Assembly: GCA_004352715.1 (NCBI GenBank)
Contig: SCFE01000004.1
Coordinates: forward strand, 3,191,508-3,255,507
Direction of reading: 5' to 3'
Origin: Hofstenia miamia
Taxonomy: Eukaryota > Xenacoelomorpha > Acoela
DNA length: 64,000 nucleotides
Below the pieces are notes generated by a model that saw only the letters and a program-made list of their open reading frames with translations, had not been told where the DNA came from and ran no database searches. The position numbers and the translations under genes are program-made. The stretch's first letter is position 1. Every line of letters begins with the position of its first letter. Shown piece after piece: positions 50,498 through 61,400 of the stretch.

Positions 50498-51223
50498 TTA
50501 AACATTAAAGTTATTCATAGCATTCGACACATCTTCTGAGAAATCAATTTCATTCATGCTCATGGCATTCACATGAGATTTGAATGGCATCAGTTTTACT
50601 GATTGGCACTCATTGCATGCACAACTTGTAATAATGCTATATTCATGTTTCACTAGTGTTCTTGATCCCTCGCATTCAAACAAGGCGGTAAATCTTTCCC
50701 TTGTTTTACCTTTGCAGCAATAACATTTACTTCGTTCTAAATCGTTGCTAAGAGAATACGATGATGAGCTAGCGCAAACACCGATACACTTCGACTTAAC
50801 AAACGGAGTAATTATTTTGCATTTTTGACCATTGTACGTAGAGCTAAGCGGAGAAAGAAGTTCATAAATAGGTTTGCATCCTTGTTTAGGAATTGAAGAA
50901 CAACTTGGACAGCAGCTTCCTTTTTTATAATGTGTAAACATTCCATGCCCGCATGGCTTAACAAGGCAATGTATGTCTCTACAATTTTTTCCCAAATAGG
51001 GATTTTCTGGAAGAGATGGATTTGGATTAACAGTAAATTGAAGACACATGCCACATGTTTTTTTACAAAGTTCTCTAACATTGGGTATTGTTTCACAATA
51101 ATTCTGACGTTTCCACTTAATACAAATTATTGAGCTTTCTCTATCATCACATATTTCAGTATTCTGTTGATTTCCAAAACAACATGAAGCAGATATAATC
51201 AAGAAGACAGCGATTGAATTCAT
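50498..51223 (-). CDS. Secreted ShKT / cysteine-rich / C-terminal cystine-knot protein, 241 aa
   Basis: A single intact frame from ATG at 51223. Residues 1-17 are a signal peptide (hydrophobic AVFLIISASCC). Residues 25-60 form a ShKT domain with six cysteines at 25, 34, 43, 53, 57 and 60, ending CKKTCGMC. Residues 81-108 hold a short cysteine-rich part (CRDIHC, CGHG, CCPSC) like half of a VWC module. Residues 116-206 match a C-terminal cystine knot (CTCK): CIGVC is the CxGxC centre, then CYCC, and C-A-C-N-E-C closes it. That knot type occurs in mucins, von Willebrand factor, norrin and bursicon-like hormones, where it mediates dimerisation. The role is unknown: a secreted signalling or matrix protein is likely. 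The roughly 35-residue tail has no cysteine. It appears intronless and isolated among repeats. ShKT domains occur in toxins but also in many ordinary secreted proteins; nothing here indicates toxicity. Confidence 0.85.
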   Translation of the reverse strand: MNSIAVFLIISASCCFGNQQNTEICDDRESSIICIKWKRQNYCETIPNVRELCKKTCGMCLQFTVNPNPSLPENPYLGKNCRDIHCLVKPCGHGMFTHYKKGSCCPSCSSIPKQGCKPIYELLSPLSSTYNGQKCKIITPFVKSKCIGVCASSSSYSLSNDLERSKCYCCKGKTRERFTALFECEGSRTLVKHEYSIITSCACNECQSVKLMPFKSHVNAMSMNEIDFSEDVSNAMNNFNV

Positions 51224-52584
51224 CTTCTAATGTTGCCAACAGTTCTGAAAATGCTGAAATTAAGCTATTTATTAACTCATGTTTAAATATTTGTAAATAG
51301 CTAAGGTCTCATAGGCAAACAAATATTGTAAATTGAAACATAAATAATTACTGTACATGGTCTATAATAGTGCTATACTACACTTCCAATTATTTTCTAC
51401 AATAAAATTTCCTATATTTGTCGGGTTCAAAAGAACTAAAATTGATGAAATATAGATTTGAAATTTGATAAATTTAATGGCTTAAATATGTAAACCAATC
51501 AGTATTTAAATATGTGTACACCCAATAATTAAAACGAGTGGAACCATTATGTGGAAATGTCCATTATTTTTGTTACAATATAAGTTATTTTTGAAATAGC
51601 GTAAATTCTAAGTATTATAGCCATAGAATTTTTACATGGTCATTTTTTTATTTATAATCGGTTGACGGAAACATCAGTGGAGACCTTTAATGTGAACTTA
51701 AGGGCAATTAGTTTGAAGATGGTGCAAGAATGAGTCTCTTTACCTCAACTTCCAATCAAAAATTGATCTTGCTAAAAAACCAAAATGACTGCAAATATTC
51801 TTTCTGACAAGACGACAATATGTGAAGCAACTTTTCAAAATGTCTTTTTAGGTAGTTAGGGGTTTTCACAGCTTGAAAGCCGCGCTACAGTTGTTCAGAT
51901 TCAGATCACTACCATCAAATAGATTTGAATTGAAGTAAAGCGCGTGTGTGACTATTGTACAGCTTTCATGATGTGCTATAAACATTTATTTAGGTCGAAA
52001 CATTACGATTCCTTAAGTAAATAATACGTTGTATTCATTTATATCTAAAAATTTGCATACTTCTATAATCAGCAAAGCATATTTGTAAAACGAGTCGAGT
52101 CGGGATGCGTTATAAATACATGTAAAACAAACTTTACATTACAGAATAAATATATTAAGTCTACGTAACGTACTCAAACCTAAATATCTTGAAGTACCTC
52201 TTGATGATAATCTTCATCTTTCTGAAGAAGGTCCTTATTCAAGTTAAGAAATTGGCATTTGAAGTTAGAAGCATTATCGAAACTTCTCAATCATTGTTTG
52301 CAACATAATTTTGCTGCTGTCACTGCTGCTGCTCCATGTTTAATGAAATAAGCAAAAATCAATGTACCTGACGAACATGTGCGCCTAAATGTCTCTGAAA
52401 ATATTGCTTTCAGTGAAAATATAAAAGTGAGAATTTCAACAAAAATGACCTTAACCTGACCTCGATTTTAAGATAATATCTTGCATTTATATAACCTTTT
52501 GAAGTGAGTGAAAACTGGTAGTCAATTTATAACTATTTAAAACAACATTAGGAAATACTATTATGATAACCGCACATTCATTAA
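51224..52584. other. Non-coding stretch upstream of the cystine-knot gene
   Basis: AT-rich. I see no gene, promoter motif of note, or repeat family. Confidence 0.4.
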
Positions 52585-52829
52585 TACATACAAAAACTAA
52601 AATCACTAAAAATATTTTTCAAATTAGACCCAAGAAAATTTAAATTTAGAAAAAGAATCATGAAGAACTGTTTTATCAACTACTATATGGATCTATGGAA
52701 CAAACTACTATCTGAAATTAAAGAAAGAATCTCATTTTAAAGAATTTAAGAAAAAAATTAAATTAGAATTATCATCAAAGGAAAAATCTTATTTGAATAT
52801 TCAAAGAATAAAGTCTGTTACTAAGTAAT
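52585..52829 (+). pseudogene. 3' end fragment of the CR1/Jockey-like LINE
   Basis: Plus strand reads FRKRIMKNCFINYYMDLWNK, then after a frameshift FKEFKKKIKLELSSKEKSYL. This parallels the tail of the LINE at 46575-49060 (KFMKNMMNNSFTKFCIELWN, KDFKRNVKMHLKSRKINYL). It is a 5'-truncated, frameshifted remnant. Confidence 0.65.
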
Positions 52830-53122
52830 ATCAATTTGAAACTAAGTGGAATTATAGAAAAACAAATTACTTTAAACCTTAATAAGTATTTTTTATACTT
52901 TTTTGTAATATACCAAGGCTTAAAATAAATCATTATTATTGAAATATCTGAATTCTTTTATAGTATTGAATCCATTCAGTATTTGATGTATAAATAAAAG
53001 AATATTGAAAAATTAATCTTAGGGAATCTATTTAATATACAACTTTAATTCCTAAATATCATATAGGTTGATAGATTAATGAATGTATAAGATAAGTTTA
53101 TTTACTTTTGAAATTTTAGCAT

Positions 53123-53146
53123 AATTATTATTATTATTATTATTAC
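53123..53146. repeat. (ATT)n at the 3' junction of LINE copy D
   Basis: A short ATT microsatellite directly abuts the LINE 3' end. Confidence 0.9.
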
Positions 53147-53171
53147 ATCTCACAGCTTCATGCTGGTATCC

Positions 53172-53214
53172 CTCTCAGCTCGGGGAACTCACCAGTTCCC
53201 AGGGAGTCTGAGAG
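53172..53214 (-). other. Two-tier stem-loop spanning the LINE stop codon
   Basis: On the minus strand an outer 7-bp stem (CTCTCAG with CTGAGAG) encloses an inner 7-bp stem (GGGAACT with AGTTCCC) closed by a 4-base loop that contains part of the tga stop. All four LINE copies in the window retain both stems; copy B differs only in the loop. It is a candidate 3' RNA signal for reverse-transcriptase recognition. Confidence 0.65.
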
Positions 53215-56200
53215 CTTTCCTCAGGACTCTAGCTGTTCCTAACAATGCTGCCTTCTGTGCTACTGCTCCTCCCCACTTTGGTACTCCCAACTCCTCCAAG
53301 TATCTCTTATGCTTCTTACTCACTGCTCCTAGTGCTCCTACAACTACCGGGACTACTTCAACCTTCTTTAACTTCCACAGCCTTTCTATTTCCTCTGCTA
53401 ACTCTCTGTACTTGTCTATCTTCTCTTTCTCTTTGCTTTCTACATTTCTGTCCTTTGGTACTGCTATGTCTATCACTGTTCCTAATCTTTTCTCTTTGTC
53501 TACCACTACTATGTCTGGCCTCCGTGCTTCTATCACTTTGCTCGTCTGTATGTTGAAGTCCCACAGTATCTTAACCTTCTCATTTTCTATGACGCCCTGT
53601 GGCTTGTGCTCATACCACTTGTCTCCTGCTTCTAACCCATGCTGCCTGCTCAAACTCCAGTGTACCATTCTTCCCACCTTGTCATGCCTGAACTTATACT
53701 CATTCTGTGCCAACTTCTCACACCCTGCTATCAGATGATCTACTGTCTCCGCCTCTTTCTTACATAGCCTACACTTATCACTTACTTCTACTCTTCTGTC
53801 TATATGCTTCTTCACCCAGTTTGTTCTTATTGCTTGCTCCTGTGCTGCCATTATTAGTGCTTCTGTTTCTCTCTTCAGTCCTGCCTTCTTTAACCACTTG
53901 TTGCTCTCTTCTCTGTCACACTTTTCTGTGTTCCTCCAGTATTCTCCATGCATTGCCTTCTGCCTATATCTTGTTTGTCTCTCTGATTCCATCCTACTCT
54001 GCTATATCTTCTTTCCTTTACTCTCAGTTCTTATCTTCTTTAACTCCTTAGTGACCTCTAGTAGGGACCCCTTAGGTTGCTCTTCTACATATTCCTTTAG
54101 CCCTAGTGCTTCTGCTTCTACAGTTTCCTCCACACTTAGCAGTCCTTTCCCTCCCTTATGCCTTGCCATGTACAGCCTATCTACATCTCCATTTAGGTTG
54201 AAAGCTCTCTCTGCTGCTAGTATCTTCCTTGTCTCCCTGTCTAGCTCCCTAAGTTCATTCTTGTTCCATCTAACTATTCCTGCCGAATATCTCAACACTG
54301 GTATCGCCCACGTATTAATTGCCTTTATGCTGTTCTGCCCATTCAATGCTGACTTCTGTAGTACCTTCCTTACTCTCCTCTTGTACTCTTTCCTTAGCCT
54401 CATCTTCATTTCCACGTGATCTGTTCTGTCCTTCTCTATTACTCCTAAGTACTTGTACCCCTCCTTGACTTCCTCAATCTTATCCCCACTGCTTGTCCTC
54501 AAGCCCTCCCCATCCACACACTTGCCTCTGGTCATTGTCACTGCTGCACACTTTCCTAATCCAAACTCCAACCCTGAATCTCTGCTTGCCTTCTCCAATG
54601 TCTCCACTTGCTTCTGCAACATCTTCCTTGAACTAGCATACATCTTCAGGTCGTCCATGTACCACAGGTGACTCACTGCTCTACCATTCTTCTCCATCTT
54701 ATACCCTATGCCTGTCTCCTTTAACTTTTCTGTGATAGGGATTAAGCTAACTACAAACAGTAGTGGTGCTAAGCTGTCTCCCTGGAATATGCCCCGCCTA
54801 AACCTCAACCTATGCCCATCTATCTCAGTCTGCCACTTTCCCATCTCCCTCTCTAGAAACTCAACCCATTTCCGTGAAACTCCATTAGCCTCTAACGTCT
54901 TCAATACCCACTTATGTGAAATGCTGTCATATGCCTTCCTGTAGTCTATCCATGCCATTGCCAAGTTTGTCTTCCTTCTTCTACAATTCTCCACCACTGC
55001 CTGGTCTATCAACAACTGATCTTTGCATCCTCTTGTCTTTGTCCTACATCCCTTCTGCTCCTCTGGTATCAACCTATTCTGCTCTAAGTAACATGCCAGC
55101 CTACTTGAAATCACTGAAGTTAGCAATTTCCACATTGTTGGCAGACATGTTATTGGTCTGAAGTTGCTTGCCTCACTACCTTTCTTTGGGTCCTTCTGTA
55201 TCAGAAATGTCCTCCCCACTACCATCCACTCTGGACACCCACTCACCACACACTCCTCCAATGCTGCTGCTAGTCTCTCATTATTATTATTATTATTATT
55301 CAGCCAATACCCATGTACCTCATCTCTGCCTGGCGCCTTCCAGTTCTTCATCTTCTTTAGAGCCTCCTTCAGCCTTACAGTTGTGATTACTTCTTCTTGC
55401 CTGACTTCTTTCTGCATCTGTACACTCTCTATCTCTGGTCCTGCACTTCCCCATATATTCTCCCAGAACCTTACTGCGTCTTCACCTGCTTTAGCTGTAG
55501 CCTTTCCTCCTGCATCTAGTTCTTTGTAGAATCTTCCTTCTTGGGTCTCAAACTTCATATTGTCTCTTGCCTGCTTTGCCCTTGCCCTATACTTTCTCAG
55601 TTTCTCAGCTTCTGCAACTAATCTCTGCTTAAGCTCTTCTCTTGCAGTTTCTATAGTCTTCCCCTTACCTACCCTGCACCTGTCCTGCACTGCCTTACTT
55701 GTCCTGATCTTCCCTATTTGCTGCCTAATTTTTGCCACTTTATTCTCAATTCTTCTTTCCCATGCTGGCTTTCTGTCTCCCTTATCTTCTTGTCGCCTTT
55801 TCTTCTTCATTTCCATGCCTACATTCTTCAGCACCTCACATGCCCCTGCATACACTAAGCTATTTACTTCTGTAACACTCCTAGCATCTATCCTCTCCAA
55901 CACTTTATTGACTTTTGCCGTCTCTACTGCTAGCTTACTTCTCTTAACTCCTCTTGGAACTGGCAACCTAGTTCTCTCACCTATTTCTTCCTTCATCTTT
56001 TCCTTGATTGCTGCTTCAGTTTCTGCATCTACTGGTTCTGCTGCTTCTGCCACTTCTGTCTCAACATCTATCACTTCATCTTCCCTTTGCTTAGCCTGTT
56101 CAACTCTCTTTTTCCCCCTACTCTCATCCAACTGTAACTTTCTCACTTGCCCTGCAAGCCTCTGCTCTGTAACTTCTAATCCCGTTCTTGCCTTCCTCCA

Positions 56201-56452
56201 TTCTTCCAACATTCTCTTCCTGTAACCCCTCTCATCTGGCCTGCTTCTTCTGTAACACTCCAATGCTGTCCTGTTCTGCTCATCTGTCCACTTATGCCGT
56301 TGTCCATTGGTCTGTGTGGATCCTATACTGCCACTTCTCGAGTCCACACTCCCGATTGTGGAGTCCGCCTGTTGTCCGGAGATTCTTAGCACCCTCTGAC
56401 CATTGAAGGCCTGCCGGGGACTGAGGGCCTTTGCTTTCTCATGACTTCTCAT
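53189..56452 (-). pseudogene. LINE polyprotein (RT plus restriction-like endonuclease), one premature stop
   Basis: The coding part of copy D: about 816 codons from the first ATG to the stop at 54002, then 270 more in the same frame to the terminal LPGNW and tga. The RT active site YMDD and the PD..D..K-like nuclease residues are intact, but the stop separates the RT from the zinc knuckle and nuclease. As it stands the protein would lack the target-cutting domain. Stop read-through would be needed for a complete product. Confidence 0.88.
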
Positions 56453-56700
56453 CAGTGTTGTAATTTTTGTGTTTGATTTTGGACTCACATTCTCCTAGGA
56501 AGTTGCCAACCAAGGCTTTAGAGACCTTCCTGCCCCATGAGCTTTTCATTTTGGACTGCCCTTGTCCTAGGAAGTTGCCAACCAAGGCTTTAGAGTGCTT
56601 CCTACCCTGTGAGCTAAGTCATCCAGTTTGCTAACCACGATCACAGTTGCTTAACCTCAGCTTACCAAGCTGCGTCTCTACCAACTGGGCTACCTGCCCA
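56453..56700 (-). promoter_or_regulatory. LINE 5' leader with tandem 71-bp units and a Pol III box A-like start
   Basis: The minus strand begins gggcaggtagcccagttgg. TAGCCCAGTTGG fits the tRNA box A pattern TRGCNNAGYNGG. Two 71-bp units sharing agccttggttggcaacttcc follow. No good box B was found, so promoter activity is only a suggestion. Confidence 0.4.
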
Positions 56701-56732
<32 letters not shown>

Positions 56733-56733
56733 G
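56701..56733. repeat. (TTA)n at the 5' junction of LINE copy D
   Basis: A perfect ATT/TTA microsatellite directly abutting the LINE 5' end. Confidence 0.92.
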
Positions 56734-58375
56734 GTTTTTTAGAAAACCATCAATGTTTGTTACTTCGGATATTTTGTTTTCTTATTGCAATTTAAAAGCA
56801 AAGCAAATTCTTAATAATAAAATTCAGGCCTAAATCATGAATAATTGTAAAAAAGCTTTCCATAATATATTTGCTTGGGAAACTTTCTCAATTATGGTTA
56901 AGTTTTGGAATAAAGAATAACTGAAACTATTGTAATAATATTATGAATGAAAATTCCTACTGAATTATTTGGTAAATTATATATAAAGCCAAAATTGGAC
57001 GATATAAAAGCAATTTTTTTTAATATTTCTGTTGATGGAGGTTTTAAGTCAATGAATATTAAATATTGCATTTTATAAATTAAGACAGTCCAGATTTCAC
57101 AAATGTTCCGCTGTAGATGTATGACTCAAGTGCACGTCAAAGAATGTTATTTCTAAGAAATTAATTATTGTGGTTTTAAAGTATGTACTTAATTACGACA
57201 ATAATTTCAACAAAAAATTTCAAATATGTAAAATATGAAGAAATAATTAAAGCTATTTAAATTAACATGAAATTTATGTATATAAAATATGAAAAAATAA
57301 CAAAGCAAAGTAATGAAACGAAATACATGAATGTTCTGTTCTAAATATATTGGCTAATAATATTTCAAACTCGTAGAAAAAATTATCTTGTTTATGTAAT
57401 AAAACAATTTATTATAATGAATTTTGTGTTCTATTTTTTGATATTTCAAATTTGAAAACCTTTCTTGTTTTGCTAGTAATACTAGTTAGTACAAGCATTT
57501 ATACATTAGATTTGTGCATCTAATTACGAGATCACAACTAGTTGATCTTTTACAAAAGCGAAAATTATTTGCACATTGTTGATAAGTATATTTTAAATTT
57601 AATTGCAATGACTTAAATAAGTGACATTGTTTACATGTTTGGAGACATTTTGGGCAGGGCATTTCCAGAACATTGAGAAAAACTTTAACTGTCATTGTAG
57701 CAAAAAGCTAACAATAAATACTGCCTTATGTGCAACACTAATAGTTATTTTTTAAAAAATTTCTTTTCCTAGTCTACACTAGAAATTATTTATTTCATTT
57801 TAATGTGTAATTTCTAAGGTACTATTTCAAGGACTAACTACTAAAGAGTTTTATTTTAAGATGATATTCTTTTGGTTGCAGCAGCAAAATTACCTGAACA
57901 TAAGAACTAAATTTCAGGATATATTTTAAGAAAAGTAATAGATTTTTAATGAGAGCAGTAAGAAAACTCTTGAAATCATATACAATTAACTCCATCCTTA
58001 TAATATGTTGATAATTTTTCGATTTATATGAAAGGGAATCTTTTAATCCTGTTAACAAAATTAAAGATCTTAGAAATCCTTTAAGCCTAAAACTTGTAAA
58101 ACTTGGAAAATTTTGGACAAGCACAATTTGTCTGAGGGACTTCTTACATCAAAGAGAAACAAGAAATTCTCACATCAAATGTGAGTTGACAGTTGACCGT
58201 ATACTATATGCTAAACTCAGAGGAGGATCTAAAAATGTCTGATAGGGGTAATAAAATTTTATATTCAATTTTTCATTATAGAATTTATTAAATTTTGATT
58301 CATCTTACATTTCTCTACACAATTTTAAAGACCTTTATTCGTGCTAATTCAGACTATTTGTCTAATGTAGCATAT

Positions 58376-58410
<35 letters not shown>

Positions 58411-58579
58411 GAGCTATGGAATGCTTTTGCTCTTTTAAGAGATCAACAACAACTTGTTTCACCTAATGAAGCACTAACAGTTATTTTTTCGGAAAAATTA
58501 ATTTTAGTGCCAAAAAATGCAGATTGAACAACTTTTTAAAGAAAATGTGGTCATCAGTGCTAACAGTCAGGAAATGGAC
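56734..58579. other. AT-rich non-coding stretch with (TA)n at about 58375-58410
   Basis: No gene recognised. Small frames (for example 57486-57695, minus, cysteine-containing) have no signal peptide, conserved spacing or support. Confidence 0.4.
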
Positions 58580-58939
58580 CAAATCTGTCCGAGACAATAA
58601 AATTGGTTCAGGACTTATTTCTAAATATACTACTAGTTGTATTATTATTCCCATATTAGGTCATTGTATTTTAGCTTATGTTGATGCTCTGGGGATAATT
58701 ATTTTNGAATTCTGTTCGGAGCTTTTTGATTGAGTTTCGCTAATTCATGTGAGTTGGAGTTTTAAAATAATCGAAATAGAACTTTTAAAAGACAACAATC
58801 ATTTGCATTTGTNCAAATCTGTCCGAGACAATAAAATTGGTTCAGGACTTATTTCTAAATATACTACTAGTTGTATTATTATTCCCATATTAGGTCATTG
58901 TATTTTAGCTTATGTTGATGCTCTGGGGATAATTATTTT
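58580..58939. repeat. 126-bp exact duplication flanked by single Ns
   Basis: 58580-58705 and 58814-58939 are identical, with Ns at 58706 and 58813. The layout is the same as at 21834-23125, so it is probably an assembly join rather than a biological repeat. Confidence 0.8.
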
Positions 58940-60849
58940 CCCCAGAAGGGAATTGCCCCCCCCCCAATATGACGTAGATTCTTCACTTTAAATTTATTTA
59001 TATATACACGTTTTTTAAAATTCATTGGTTTATATAATACCACAAAAGTTCTAGCCCCCTAAATAATACATGCTAGCCTCGCCTCTGATTACAATATATT
59101 AAAATAGTTATGCTTGGCTTTTTAATGTGCTTGATGTGTTTGCGTGTAAAATCATTCTACAAAAATTTGGAAAATTTGGTAATTTTTGAAAATTTACAAG
59201 TTATTTGGAAAATTTGACTGTACTTGGCAAAGAGTTGCCAAAACATTGGAAACGATTCCAAAAAATTGACATCAATTTGAATTTTTTTGCTAAATTTACC
59301 AATTTTTACAAGGGTTGCACAAATTATCCTAATAGCTACTCCTTACTTTGCTTCATGGGTAACTGCAGTCCCATAGTTCTCCTTTAAATCTGCACTTATT
59401 CCTCTTAAGAGGACTTGTAGTGGTGTATTTATATACACAAAGAATTATAAATAAACAGTTGACCCTAAAAACAACTTAAAATTTAATATTAACCAAAATT
59501 TCATAGTCTCATTTGTCACAAATTTTGAATAAAGTTTGTAAATCTCAATGCATTCTTGTGTAATGTTGTTAGCATACTTGCTAAAATTCAATGCCTTGGT
59601 GGTTTTCTTTTACAACAAATTCCAATATTTTACTCATCAATCGCTTTTGTGATTATTTTATATTTCGCATCATCTCTTCTTAATATATGGAACATGGAAT
59701 TCCCAAATAATATAATACTCAATTATATTTGGCCTGCAAATATTCATTTTAACTGAATTACAGTTAGCAATGTAATTAGTTAAGTATGTACCTTACTTGA
59801 GAACTTTAATGATTCCATAGCAGATTCTACCGACCTCCTCACCAAATCAAACATTCCACATTTGAAATATTCATTTTTTTTCAGTGGCATTCTAACAGGC
59901 TAAGCTAAGGATGCGCAAACAAAAGCTAACGAGTAAATTTTTGCAATTTTGTTTAAGAGACAACAAAATATGCAAGGATTTCATGTGTGGAAGCGTTGTT
60001 TTATCCTTTAAGTGAATCACGTTGCAAAATATGAGAGAAAACAAAGTAAAACCGTATTATGTATACATATTCTTGAAGCGGTCATTTTTATGACACGTAC
60101 TATACGAAAATCCAAATGTGGTTTTTCTAAAATGCAGCAATTTTGCTTCACATTGTGTTGGTAGCGGCAGCAGTATCGACGTTTTTTAGCATGTAAAAGT
60201 TGCATATATATTATCACTCTATAGTGGTGGAATCAAAACGTACTCCTCCTTCTTTAATATTCGAAAGTGTCACTGTTGAAAAAGTCCTAAGTGATAACCT
60301 CACATTACATTTTTTCATTAAATTTGTTAATATCAAGAATTATCTAAATTTTTATCAGAATTTATTTTTACAAGCAATTCATTCTTGACTATATTGAAGC
60401 ATCAACTGAATCACAGCATCAACTAGCAAATATTTGTTCACAGCATTAGCAACTAGTAAATCTACTTCAACTTCAGCAGCTTCAGTGGATCTTCCTCTAA
60501 ATAAATATCAAATTCAATATATTTTTCTGAAGTTTTTTTCAACATTATCAAAATTTGCAAATGTCAAAAAGCTCCATCCTCATCTAGAACATTATCAATA
60601 GTTTTTGCTCTTCTGATTTTTCAATGGTGGTAAAATATCACTAAGATATTAACAATTATAATATTAAAGATTGAGTTTTACAAACAAACAGCCTACGTGA
60701 TCATTCCTTGTTCGAATGAATCATTTCTAATGTAGAATTTGTAATGTTAGGTAGCAGCAAATGGCGGATACTAAATTACATGGAGTTCTGCATGACTAGG
60801 CCATTTTCATATTTTTTAATTGCAAGCATTTTATTTTGTCATCATTTGA
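58940..60849. other. Non-coding stretch
   Basis: I see no gene, RNA or mobile element in this AT-rich segment. Confidence 0.4.
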
Positions 60850-61400
60850 TTTATTTAATAGCCTGAATTCTTTTCCAATATTGAGTTTCATTTTATTCTT
60901 ATCAAAATATAAGATAGCTCTGTCTAATGCATTGATTAAATCTTCCTGCTTGATTGTACATAATAAAGTATTATAAGCACATTCTATACATTTTATTTTA
61001 TCATCAAATTGGATGCCACTTACATAGTGGTTTCAATACTGAACATTCTGAAATTCAATGGATTAATTATCATTAAATGGGAGGTTATATTTTTTTTACA
61101 TATTTTTATCTATTATTTAAATAAGATCTAATGCAATTTATTGCTGAATTTTCTAAAATTGTATTTTAGAGATAATATGGATACATTTTGTTTTTTTCAA
61201 AATGCTTTCGCCAATCATCTAGAAATGAATTAATGTATTATGATAAATTACTTCTTAATCCAAATTGAATATCGGAATCAAATTATTTTTCTCAATATAG
61301 TTATTTACTTGGTTATACAATCTACTTACTATTGAGAGTACTGAAATTTTCTAATATTAATTACAGCTTTAGTATCGCCTATTGATGTACTGGTAAGACT
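60850..61400 (-). pseudogene. Reverse-transcriptase fragment of the CR1/Jockey-like LINE
   Basis: Minus strand near 61350-61200 gives SVLSIVSRLYNQVNNYIEKN and, after breaks, NTLIHF and GESILKK. This parallels ISVLSIISKIFERIL and FILDDWRNHIDK of the element at 46575-49060. Near 60960-60850 TIKQEDLINALDRAILYF and DKNKMKLN parallel its RT palm end. Many stops; a remnant only. Confidence 0.55.

Larger units (their letters stand above)
53147..56700 (-). mobile_element. Nearly full-length RLE-type LINE copy D, R4/Dong-like, inserted in (TAA)n
   Basis: A 3.55-kb non-LTR retrotransposon read on the minus strand. One frame of 1100 codons spans 56488-53189, with a single internal stop (tag at 54004-54002); the first ATG is at 56452. 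Copy C has AAC where D has the stop, so it is a recent point change. Domains in order: a Myb-like segment (KWTDEQNRTALECYRRSRP), a long basic region, reverse transcriptase (FRPITCLPTMWKLL, AWIDYRKAYDSISH, FQGDSLAPLLFVVSL, YMDDLKMYA), a CCHC-type knuckle (CRLCKKEAETVDHLIAGC) and a PD-(D/E)XK-like nuclease block (RRPDIVVVDK, VIDIAVP). The leader (56453-56700) has two tandem 71-bp units. Both ends lie in (TTA)n. TAA specificity and an RLE nuclease match the R4/Dong clade; phylogeny was not tested. Seven Asn codons occupy one RT-proximal site. Confidence 0.92.

Noticed and set aside
55560-56225. Long plus-strand open frames opposite LINE copy D
   Set aside because: They are antisense shadows of the purine-rich LINE coding sequence, rich in Ser, Leu and Cys without domains.
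57486-57695. Small cysteine-containing minus-strand frame
   Set aside because: No signal peptide and no conserved cysteine spacing.
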